A stretch of DNA of 64,000 nt from the NCBI GenBank assembly GCA_910577955.1, contig CAJTNC010000004.1:1-64000 (forward strand), read 5' to 3'. Positions 1 to 6,410 of the stretch are shown here, piece by piece. The stretch is from an uncultured Lachnospiraceae bacterium (GTDB lineage Bacteria; Bacillota; Clostridia; Lachnospirales; Lachnospiraceae). The position numbers and the translations under genes are program-made. How positions within the stretch are numbered: the stretch's first letter is position 1; every line of letters begins with the position of its first letter. Below the pieces are notes generated by a model, which saw only the letters and a list, made by a program, of their open reading frames with translations, had not been told where the DNA came from and did not search any database.

Positions 1-375
1 TTTGCCAATTTATCGTAAAACTGGTCTAAATATGCCTTTATAGCGGGATATTGGTTAATATCTATTCTAGGAATACCCTTTCCCTTAATACCGTTATGAG
101 TAGTAATGATCCATTTATCGGCATGGTCATAGGCATACCGTTTAACATCTCTGCCACGTAAAATCGGTCGTATAATTTCAGCGGATTTTTCGTCTTGTTT
201 GATTAGTTGTTTACGAACATTTCCATCAATAATGAACGCATCGTTGTAGCCTGTTAAAATCCCCCGGAATATTTTGATATCCCACTCCTTTAACGGTGTG
301 CCAATAGCTTCTATTTTTTGCTTAATAGATTGCTCCATCGGATTCAATATAATCCACGGTGCGCCATGATAAAAT
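1..375 (-). pseudogene. Type IIG / Eco57I-like restriction-modification protein, 5'-truncated fragment
   Basis: The minus strand is open from about position 420 to the left edge and encodes the region linking the methylase and target-recognition parts of Eco57I/TaqI-like restriction-modification enzymes. Recognisable stretches are GAPWIILNPMEQSIKQKIE, then GTPLKEWDI, FRGILTGYNDAFIID and RPILRGRDVKRY. The first usable ATG is at 338, but family-like residues begin upstream of it (about 375), and an in-frame stop lies near 422. The several-hundred-residue N-terminal methylase domain is therefore missing. The 3' part continues beyond the window. The break lies beside a perfect palindrome (381-396) and a divergent DNA invertase gene, so it may be a recombination endpoint and not simple decay. 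As it stands the fragment should not make a functional enzyme. Confidence 0.7.
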
Positions 376-380
376 CCGCT

Positions 381-396
381 GCAAAAACTATTTTGC
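381..396. repeat. Palindrome at the end of the restriction-modification fragment
   Basis: GCAAAA and TTTTGC form a perfect 6-bp inverted repeat around a 4-nt centre (ACTA). It lies between the truncated restriction-modification reading frame and the divergent serine invertase, 53 bp upstream of the invertase start. A short dyad with an AT-rich core resembles the general layout of serine-invertase crossover sites. I see no second copy in the window, so this role is a guess. Confidence 0.35.
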
Positions 397-448
397 TTAA
401 TAAAAACGCTCCTATATTATATATATAAAAAACAAGGAGTGTGAAGAT

Positions 449-1045
449 ATGAATTACGGGTACATAAGAGTTAGCAGCGATAAACAAACGGTTGAGAATC
501 AGAGGTTTGAAATTGAAAACTTTTGCCGAAATCAGAAAATAAGGATTGATGGATGGATTGAAGAAACTATAAGTGGTACTCAAAATTATAATAAACGAGA
601 GCTAGGGCAATTGCTTCAAAAAGTGCAGAAAGATGATTTAATTATTTGCGCTGAATTATCGAGACTAGGGCGTAACCTCTTTATGATTATGGAAATATTA
701 AATGTCTGCATGACAAAAGAATGTAAGGTTTGGACAATTAAAGACAATTATCGTCTGGGGGAGGATATCCAGAGTAAAGTTTTGGCCTTTGCATTTGGAT
801 TGTCAGCGGAAATCGAGAGAAATTTGATTAGCCAACGTACGAAAGAGGCTCTTGCCCGCAAAAAGGCAGAAGGTGTTATTTTAGGAAGACCAAAGGGCAG
901 AAAATCATCCAAAGTGAAACTGTCAGGAAAAGAAGAAGTTATACGTGTTCTTTTAGAACAGGACGTTTCAAAATCAGAGATAGCACGAATCTTTAAAGTT
1001 AATCGAATGACGGTAGATTCGTTTATTAAAACCAGAATGGTCTAA
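449..1045 (+). CDS. Serine recombinase, Mpi-family DNA invertase
   Basis: This 198-residue small serine recombinase closely resembles the 'master DNA invertase' Mpi group, which inverts promoter segments in Bacteroides. The N-terminal catalytic domain begins GYIRVSSDKQ with the nucleophilic serine at about residue 9. The SRLGRN motif and the long dimer helix (LSAEIERNLISQRTKEAL) follow. GRPKGRK then leads into a C-terminal helix-turn-helix (EIARIFKVNRMTVDSFI). AAGGAG lies 9 nt before the ATG. The gene is AT-rich relative to the core genome further right, and it is divergent from the restriction-modification fragment. It is probably horizontally acquired. Which DNA segment it inverts cannot be seen here. 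Confidence 0.9.
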   Translation: MNYGYIRVSSDKQTVENQRFEIENFCRNQKIRIDGWIEETISGTQNYNKRELGQLLQKVQKDDLIICAELSRLGRNLFMIMEILNVCMTKECKVWTIKDNYRLGEDIQSKVLAFAFGLSAEIERNLISQRTKEALARKKAEGVILGRPKGRKSSKVKLSGKEEVIRVLLEQDVSKSEIARIFKVNRMTVDSFIKTRMV

Positions 1046-1061
1046 GTAATTGCTGTGCAAA

Positions 1062-1097
1062 TTTCAAGGGAGCTGATCATAATCAGCTCCCTTGAAA
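1062..1097. terminator. 16-bp perfect hairpin between convergent genes
   Basis: A perfect 16-bp inverted repeat (arms 1062-1077 and 1082-1097, loop CATA) sits between the end of the invertase gene and the end of the minus-strand toxin-antitoxin operon. There is no clear T-tract on either side, so it may be a weak bidirectional terminator or a protein-binding palindrome. Confidence 0.5.
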
Positions 1098-1100
1098 AAA

Positions 1101-1307
1101 TCATAGATTTTTAGAATATGCCATTGCTTTTTGACTCAACTCCCTCACGCTCAAATTATTGTCAAGATGTTGCTCGCGCCATTTTGTATAATCAAATGGT
1201 TCACGGGACAGCAGGACAATAAATCTTTCAGCATCTACATAGCCAAGCTTAGAGATTAAAGCGTTCATACCTTCTTGTTTAACAATTGTATCTGTTTTCA
1301 TATTCAT
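1101..1307 (-). CDS. Small protein partnered with PIN-domain toxin (putative antitoxin)
   Basis: This 68-residue acidic protein (start MNMKTDTIVKQEGM, then a segment around VDAERFIVLLSREPFDYTKW) resembles the small proteins coded beside PIN-domain ribonucleases in clostridia. Its start overlaps the stop of the upstream PIN gene by 4 nt, so the two are translationally coupled. No DNA-binding fold is obvious to me. Assignment as an antitoxin rests on this pairing and on size. The order, PIN protein first, is the reverse of the usual vapBC layout. Confidence 0.6.
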   Translation of the reverse strand: MNMKTDTIVKQEGMNALISKLGYVDAERFIVLLSREPFDYTKWREQHLDNNLSVRELSQKAMAYSKNL

Positions 1308-1735
1308 TCCTCCAATTCGTTAACAAAAACTATAGGACTTACTATTTTGATTTCCGGTATCGGAGTATTTAATAGTTTTTTATCAGTAGTCAAATAATAA
1401 TCACAGCCGGCAGATACTGCGCAGGAAATGTGCAGAGCATCAAAAGTCTTAATACCCTTTTCTGCAAGTGATTCAGCGAAAAGCAGGATTTCATTCGTTT
1501 CTTCTGACACAGAAAAGTTAGCAATAGATTTCCATGGCGCAATAGCAAGGCGCTTTTCTTCATATGGATTCTTCCCATTTTCGTAATCCAATATGTAAGA
1601 CCATACTAAGTCATAAACCCCTTCTCGGATTTTAGCTTGAATGTATAATTTAGCTTGTGTTTCTAAATGGATTTTCATTTGTGTCTGATCGTCAAATGGT
1701 CTGTTGTAGCAACAATTATCCAGATAAATCCTCAA
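1304..1735 (-). CDS. PIN-domain protein (probable VapC-like toxin ribonuclease)
   Basis: The protein starts with LRIYLDNCCYN, a typical PIN-domain first strand with the first catalytic aspartate. It has a central acidic region, then TFDALHIS and TTDKKLLN, carrying the other metal-binding aspartates. I chose the TTG start at 1735 (143 residues) because GGCGG lies about 9 nt upstream and homologues start at this strand. The same frame stays open to an ATG at 1789, which would add a hydrophobic, poorly conserved leader. PIN proteins of this type cleave RNA and act as toxins. The overlapping downstream small gene is the likely partner. Confidence 0.75.
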   Translation of the reverse strand: MRIYLDNCCYNRPFDDQTQMKIHLETQAKLYIQAKIREGVYDLVWSYILDYENGKNPYEEKRLAIAPWKSIANFSVSEETNEILLFAESLAEKGIKTFDALHISCAVSAGCDYYLTTDKKLLNTPIPEIKIVSPIVFVNELEE

Positions 1736-1974
1736 TGCTTTGTTCACCGCCTTTGTTTTTACTAAGTATAACACAAAATATAAAAGCATGAAACGGTAAT
1801 TTTACATTGCACTGATAAAGGCAAATTATTACTATATTTCTAAACTGTTAGCTGCTTTCACTGTGCAGCAGTGAATAATTCAGGTTTATAAATTTGTTGA
1901 TAGAGCGGTTTTTGCCGCAGTTGATCTATTTATCCGATTACATATTACGATGATAGATTCAAAATTTACATGAT

Positions 1975-2442
1975 TTAGTGCATACCGCCTGCCCGGCCGC
2001 CCAGCACATCTTTGCCTTTTAACATATCCCATGTAAAATCGTCGATCGGTTCTCTGGCCACAAGGAAGTTGCCGGCGCGCTGGGTGAGCTGTGCGAAATT
2101 CACGGCGCTGTCCTCGATGCCTTCCGCGTAGCTGTAGATGGTAGCTTCCGCGCCCATAAAACCGATATCGGCATCCCCGGACAGCAGGGCGGTCATAGTC
2201 TTGTCGGCGCCGTAACCTGTCACCAGTTCCACATCTAACCCTTCATCCGCAAAATACCCCTCTTCGATGGCCACATACATAGGCGCGTAGAAGATGGAAT
2301 GCGCCACTTCATTTAGTACGACATGCGTTTTGCCGCCCGCGGCTTCCTGTTTTTCGGATCCACAGCCTGTAGTCAGCGCGGCCGTACTAAAGAGCATCAC
2401 TGCCGCAAGGGACAGTGCAGTCAGTTTTTTTCTCTTTTTCAT
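1975..2442 (-). pseudogene. ABC substrate-binding lipoprotein (SsuA/NMT1-like), 3'-truncated
   Basis: The N-terminal half of a nitrate/sulfonate/thiamine-precursor-type binding protein. It has a lipoprotein signal ending in TTGCGS, then HSIFYAPMYVAIEEGYF and GADKTMTALLSGDADIGFMG, the hallmark first lobe of this family. The frame stops after GGRAGGMH at residue 155, whereas complete proteins have about 320-350. The start at 2442 is supported by GGGAG 5 nt upstream. The loss of the second lobe coincides with the change from GC-balanced core DNA to the AT-rich island on the left, so the gene was probably cut by insertion of that island. No cognate permease or ATPase is present. Confidence 0.8.
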
Positions 2443-2505
2443 AGATTCTCCCATGTTTGGTTTTATACATTATATGCGTGTAAGAAAAAATGTGATAAAA
2501 AACTG

Positions 2506-2534
2506 TTGATTTCACACATAAAAAATGATACGAT
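2506..2534 (+). promoter_or_regulatory. Candidate sigma-A promoter for the PAP2-like gene
   Basis: TTGATT and TACGAT are separated by 17 bp, about 110 bp upstream of the likely start of the membrane-protein gene at 2645. On the other strand a TATAAT (2469-2474) could serve the divergent truncated lipoprotein gene. Confidence 0.45.
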
Positions 2535-2644
2535 TACACATAGTATTAAAAACTACATTAAAAAGAAATGAAAACCGCGATCGGAAAAACAGAGAAGAGA
2601 GAACAAAGATATCTCTGACAGGGATCTGCGGAGGGAGGGAAGAG

Positions 2645-3250
2645 ATGAACGAAAATATCAGAGTACAAAATGCTTCATTAGGAAATATGCTTGCCAAAGG
2701 GATCAGGGTATTAACGGTGCCGCCCCTTTTGATCACGGGGATGCTGATCATACTAACGGTATCCCTCGACAATTTTTTTGACAGCATGACGCAGATGGTG
2801 CTGGCCATTGTGCTATTGGGACTTGTGCCGATTCTGGCGTATCCGCTGCAGAAACTCCTTCCGGGAGGCGGAGAAGTGCGGGAAGAACAGCGCAATATAG
2901 CCTTTGTGCTGACATTTTCGGGGTATCTGACGGCGCTTTTCTTCTCGATTGCGGGAGACTGCGGCAGAGAACTTCAATTTATCATTGTTTCTTACTTTAT
3001 TTCCATGGCGCTTTTGGTGATTCTCAACAAGGCGCTGCATATCCGGGCCAGCGGGCATGCCTGCAGCGTGACGGGAACGCTCTATTTCTTATCGTTCTTT
3101 TTAGGCGCGCGGGCAGTGGTCCCCTGCCTGATCGTTGCGGCGGCGGTGGTGTGGTCTTCCCTGCGATTAAAAAGGCACACGATACAGGAGATATTCTGGG
3201 GGACGGCGGTCTGCCTGCCCTGCATTGCGGCATCTGTCTTTGTACTGTAA
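2645..3250 (+). CDS. PAP2-like integral membrane protein
   Basis: A 201-residue protein with about five to six hydrophobic segments. The start at 2645 follows a strong GGAGGGAGGGAAGAG region, while the 40 residues upstream in the same frame are charged and unlikely to be translated. NKALHIRASGHA and a later SLRLKRHTIQE resemble the SGH and SRxxxxxH motifs of PAP2 (type 2 phosphatidic acid phosphatase) proteins. The final acidic residue is Glu rather than Asp and the first motif is incomplete. It could be a diverged lipid phosphatase or a non-catalytic relative. No neighbour clarifies its role. Confidence 0.5.
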   Translation: MNENIRVQNASLGNMLAKGIRVLTVPPLLITGMLIILTVSLDNFFDSMTQMVLAIVLLGLVPILAYPLQKLLPGGGEVREEQRNIAFVLTFSGYLTALFFSIAGDCGRELQFIIVSYFISMALLVILNKALHIRASGHACSVTGTLYFLSFFLGARAVVPCLIVAAAVVWSSLRLKRHTIQEIFWGTAVCLPCIAASVFVL

Positions 3251-3294
3251 TTTTGCACTGTAAAAACTAAGCGTAAGATTTTTCACAAGCGGTA

Positions 3295-3323
3295 TTGACA
3301 GTTTGGGAAAGTTAAAATAAACT
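3295..3323 (+). promoter_or_regulatory. Candidate sigma-A promoter of the Cys-rich peptide gene
   Basis: Consensus TTGACA, a 17-bp spacer and TAAACT lie about 50 bp before the small gene at 3372. Confidence 0.55.
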
Positions 3324-3371
3324 GATTTTATAAAGTAAACTGAAAACAGAAGAAGCCGTGGAGGAAGTTAG

Positions 3372-3509
3372 ATGGGAACAGTCACGGTAGGATTGCTTGT
3401 GGCAGCCGCGGCGGCGTTGGCAGTCAGGAGCATGGTGCGCGATAAGAAAAGAGGGAAGTCCCTGCAGTGCGGGGGGGACTGCTCCCGCTGCGGCAGGCAT
3501 TGCAGTTAA
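3372..3509 (+). CDS. FeoB-associated Cys-rich membrane peptide
   Basis: A 45-residue peptide with one N-terminal membrane helix (VTVGLLVAAAAALAV), a basic turn (RDKKRGK) and a C-terminal CGGDCSRCGRHC cysteine cluster. This is the architecture of the small Cys-rich proteins normally coded right after the ferrous iron transporter gene feoB. GGAGGAAG just before the ATG gives good translation initiation. Here there is no feoA or feoB nearby, so it is an orphan with its own promoter. Its metal role is inferred from the family only. Confidence 0.75.
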   Translation: MGTVTVGLLVAAAAALAVRSMVRDKKRGKSLQCGGDCSRCGRHCS

Positions 3510-3830
3510 GGAAAGTCTGTACAAGCGTTATTTTGTGTTGTTTGGCATATTAAAATTCCAGACTATTTGAAATTCAGAAGAAAATATCTCATCCCCCATG
3601 ATGGCAAATCGTTCTTGATCTTCGATCTGGCATTTCTAAGATCTTAATCGGCAGATAGTATTTCAGATCAGCGTCGGGATGTTTTCTTCTATTATTTTTG
3701 TCATAATAGGTTCACTATACACAACGCGTTCACAATACGCGATATATTCATTTTCGGAATAGTCAGTCATAATGAAAATGACATAAAAGCTGCGTCACTT
3801 GAAAAGGCTGGCGAAGAAAAGGGATATATC
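3510..3830. other. AT-rich intergenic stretch with a possible decayed minus-strand gene
   Basis: The minus strand holds a 35-codon reading frame (3663-3770, start MTDYSENEYIAYCERV). One base shift near 3670 leads into another open stretch ending at 3589, with protein-like content (DADLKYYLPIKILEMPDR). Together they could be a frameshifted remnant of a small gene I do not recognise. No clear promoter or terminator is seen. Confidence 0.25.
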
Positions 3831-4088
3831 ATGTATAATTACGACTCTCTTTGGCGCACTATGAAGGAGCGCGGGGTAACGACATACAGTCTGGTTAATC
3901 ATTACAACATCAGCAGTCATACCATGAGCAATATCAGACGTAATGAAAACATTACGATGGAGACACTGCATAAGTTGTGCCAGATTTTGCGATGTCAGGC
4001 AAGCGACGTGGTGGAAATTACATTTGACGAAGAGGAGGAGAAGCACTATAGAGAAATAAGAAAGAAAAAAAGAACAAAGTCGCATTAG
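3831..4088 (+). CDS. XRE/Cro-type helix-turn-helix regulator
   Basis: An 85-residue protein with one helix-turn-helix domain of the Cro/CI class: YSLVNHYNISSHTMSNIRRNENITMETLHKLCQIL, then CQASDVVEI. A strongly charged tail (EEEEKHYREIRKKKR) follows. The size and the 'few conserved residues plus ITMETLHKLC' pattern match small clostridial YozG-like regulators. It lies alone in AT-rich DNA. The nearest possible target is the sigma/anti-sigma pair downstream, but no operator is evident. Confidence 0.8.
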   Translation: MYNYDSLWRTMKERGVTTYSLVNHYNISSHTMSNIRRNENITMETLHKLCQILRCQASDVVEITFDEEEEKHYREIRKKKRTKSH

Positions 4089-4157
4089 TTTACTTTTTTA
4101 GCATTTTTATAAAATCATTTCCAAGATCTACGAAAGTTTGATAAAGCAGGGAACAGC

Positions 4158-4646
4158 ATGGACAAATCGGCAAAAGATGAGTTTCTGAAGGAACTTATGG
4201 AAGTAGCCTACGAAAAAGTGTATATTTTCATTGAAAGAAGACAAACGGATAAGGGATTTGTTGAGGACGTCGTACAGGAAACTTTTCTGGAAGCTTACAA
4301 GAAAGCGGAAGTCCTGATGGAACATCCGAATCCGATGGGCTGGCTGTATGTTACTGCCAGAAATAAGATGATGAGTTTAAGCTCCGGCAAAAAGGATCTC
4401 TGCTTATATAAAAACTTGGAAGCTGTTTATCTGAATAGCGCAAAGACCGACGATGTAAAGTATGGTGAGATAGAGCTGGAAGAGTCGATCAAAGCTACGA
4501 TCAGTGAGAAGGATTATCAGATGCTATGTGATTATTATCTGAACGGATATAATTCGGGGGAGCTAGCAGAGAAGTATGGTGTGGGGCGCAGCAATCTTAG
4601 AATGCAGGTGAGCAGACTGAAAAAGAAGTTGAGGAAGGCCTTATGA
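4158..4646 (+). CDS. RNA polymerase sigma factor, sigma-70 family (ECF-like)
   Basis: A 162-residue two-domain sigma factor. Region 2 covers about residues 10-75 (VEDVVQETFLEAYKKAEVL, NPMGWLYVTARNKM). Region 4 spans about residues 110-160 (YNSGELAEKYGVGRSNLRMQVSRLKKKL), the -35-recognising helix-turn-helix. Its stop overlaps the start of the next gene by 4 nt. That next gene is a membrane protein of the DUF4367 type, which fits a sigma/anti-sigma module responding to an envelope signal. The signal is unknown. Confidence 0.85.
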   Translation: MDKSAKDEFLKELMEVAYEKVYIFIERRQTDKGFVEDVVQETFLEAYKKAEVLMEHPNPMGWLYVTARNKMMSLSSGKKDLCLYKNLEAVYLNSAKTDDVKYGEIELEESIKATISEKDYQMLCDYYLNGYNSGELAEKYGVGRSNLRMQVSRLKKKLRKAL

Positions 4647-5503
4647 CTGATTATGATAAAGTGTTAATTGAGGAGCTGGAAAGGCGGCTTTTATGGTTCA
4701 GGGAAGAGGCTTCGGAGGAGGAGTTTGACGCGGAGGAAGTAGATGCGATCTGTACGATGCTGTCGAAGCTTTCGCCTGAAAATAAGCCGCACAGGACAAA
4801 GGAAGAGACATATCAGAATATTTTAAAACAGGTTAGTTTGGAGGAAGAACTTTCACAGGAGAAAAATGCAGAGAAGACCGGAGGGGAAAGGGCCGACGGC
4901 GGCAAGAAGAGCGCTTCTTTTGCCGGGAGGCTGGGGCTTCGGGCGGCTACCATTCTTCTTGTGGCAGCCGGTGCGTTGGTATCCTTAAATATGGTCAGTT
5001 ATGCAAAGGAAAACAAATCCTTGTTTACGATGATCATGGAGAAGGTGGGATGGCTGGAGATCGAGAAGGAGCCGGACACGGAAGGAGAGATACTTAGCGC
5101 CACATGGGCATCGGGAGAGTTCTACGAATCTTGGACAGAACTGGATTATGACATAAAAAAAGAGATTACGGCGCCGGGGTACATACCGGAAGGGTATGGA
5201 TTGTACGGAATAAGAAGCTGGGACTTAAATGACAGAAGGAGTGTGCAGGCGGACTATTACGATCGGGGAAACGGACATATCCTGTTCGAGATCACACTGT
5301 GGGAAAACGGCGCGGAACACTACAGGGAAAATGCTATGGAAGAGAACCTATATGAGCTGATTCCCGAGCAGTCTGACGAGAATACTCTGTACTATGTGTA
5401 CGAGGACGAATATATCTGTCTGGCCTTTATGGAGAACAGTTTTTACAGAATCTCCGGGAACATCGGGCTGGAGGATATGATAAAGATAAGAGGAGGGATA
5501 TAG
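4643..5503 (+). CDS. DUF4367-type membrane protein, probable anti-sigma factor
   Basis: 286 residues. There is an acidic cytoplasmic N-terminal part (about 1-90) and one membrane helix at about residues 92-115 (RAATILLVAAGALVSLNMV). The extracytoplasmic domain contains PGYIPEGYGLYGI and a C-terminal NSFYRISGNIGLEDMIKI, typical of DUF4367. Coupling to the sigma factor (4-nt overlap) and the single-helix topology indicate an anti-sigma role: the N-terminal segment would hold the sigma factor and the outer domain would sense. The N-terminal region lacks the zinc-binding HxxxCxxC of classic anti-sigma factors, so the binding mode is unclear. Confidence 0.75.
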   Translation: MTDYDKVLIEELERRLLWFREEASEEEFDAEEVDAICTMLSKLSPENKPHRTKEETYQNILKQVSLEEELSQEKNAEKTGGERADGGKKSASFAGRLGLRAATILLVAAGALVSLNMVSYAKENKSLFTMIMEKVGWLEIEKEPDTEGEILSATWASGEFYESWTELDYDIKKEITAPGYIPEGYGLYGIRSWDLNDRRSVQADYYDRGNGHILFEITLWENGAEHYRENAMEENLYELIPEQSDENTLYYVYEDEYICLAFMENSFYRISGNIGLEDMIKIRGGI

Positions 5504-5574
5504 AGGGAACGGATATTGGGGCAGGACACAGGATCGGTCGTGTGTTTTGGCAAGGAAAGAAAAGAGGATAAAAC

Positions 5575-6084
5575 ATGAAGGGTAGAATGAAAAAGCTGGT
5601 TGCCGTTTTGTGCGGCGTTTTTGTGTTGTTTGGCAGCAGCATGGGGTTAGCTGCTCAGGCGGAGGAAGCCGTGAGGGCTTGGATCGTCAGCGAGTACCGT
5701 GAGTTAGAGGGAGAAAACGTGGCTCACGGCATCTACGACATCCCGGATACCGCCGGGGCGAGGGCGGCGACATTGACCGGCTGCACGATCGGCATATCCG
5801 TAAACGCCGACGGAGTGAGGGGCTCCATCAAAACCGGTTCCACGGTGACAGCAAGCGAGATCGGCATAAAGGACATCAAAGTGGAAAAGTATGTGAACGG
5901 GGAGTGGAAACTGGTGGGCTCCAATTCGGGCGGGACCAAATACAATACTAACGCCTGCGCGATGAATGTTTCCACCAGCTCCGCGGAAAAAGGGGTACAG
6001 TACAGGATGAGCTGCACCCACTTTGCCGTCTTGGAGGGCGTGCGGCACGAATTATTTAATGTGACCAAAGGTGTAAGCTATTAA
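5575..6084 (+). CDS. Small secreted protein of unknown function (DUF6147-like)
   Basis: A 169-residue protein with a standard signal peptide (MKGRMKKLVAVLCGVFVLFGSS, predicted cleavage after AQA near residue 29). The mature part is beta-rich, with GCTIGISVNADGVRGSIKTGSTVTASEIGIKDIKVEKYVNGEWKLVG read in short segments. The pattern resembles the small secreted clostridial family I believe is called DUF6147, but the name is uncertain. AGAGGA lies 6 nt before the start. It follows the sigma/anti-sigma pair by 71 bp and could be its target or a partner. Confidence 0.6.
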   Translation: MKGRMKKLVAVLCGVFVLFGSSMGLAAQAEEAVRAWIVSEYRELEGENVAHGIYDIPDTAGARAATLTGCTIGISVNADGVRGSIKTGSTVTASEIGIKDIKVEKYVNGEWKLVGSNSGGTKYNTNACAMNVSTSSAEKGVQYRMSCTHFAVLEGVRHELFNVTKGVSY

Positions 6085-6410
6085 GACGTCGTCTCGCTGT
6101 AAAAAGAACGAAAGAAGAAAATAATATGTAACATGTAACGACCGATCATATTTATCTGTTTATGTTCCCCTGTTTTTGTCCGAGGAATTTCCAAGGGCAA
6201 GGGCGGGGGAATTTTTTTTAAGTTTATGTGCGGCGGGAAAAGGTTTTTGAATATAATAGCCAAAAATGACCTGACGATTTTGTGCAAAATAGCCAAAAAT
6301 CGGAATGGCAAAAAAAGATAGATGAAATTCACCCGATAATAGGATACACTGTTAAGAGGGTTTTGGAATGAGCCCTTATCAGCGATACATGGGAGAAAGG
6401 ATGGGACAAT
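6085..6410. promoter_or_regulatory. 326-bp intergenic region with direct repeat and candidate ior promoter
   Basis: Two exact copies of AATAGCCAAAAAT (6255-6267 and 6288-6300) lie 33 bp apart, close to three helical turns. A weak sigma-A-like promoter (ATGAAA, 17 bp, TACACT; 6322-6350) sits just downstream and would drive iorA. The repeats are placed like activator or repressor sites. I cannot name the regulator. The first half of the region shows nothing recognisable. Confidence 0.4.

Noticed and set aside
1062..1097. Hairpin downstream of the invertase as a recombination site
   Set aside because: It sits between convergent gene ends where a terminator is expected, and it differs in sequence from the dyad at 381-396.
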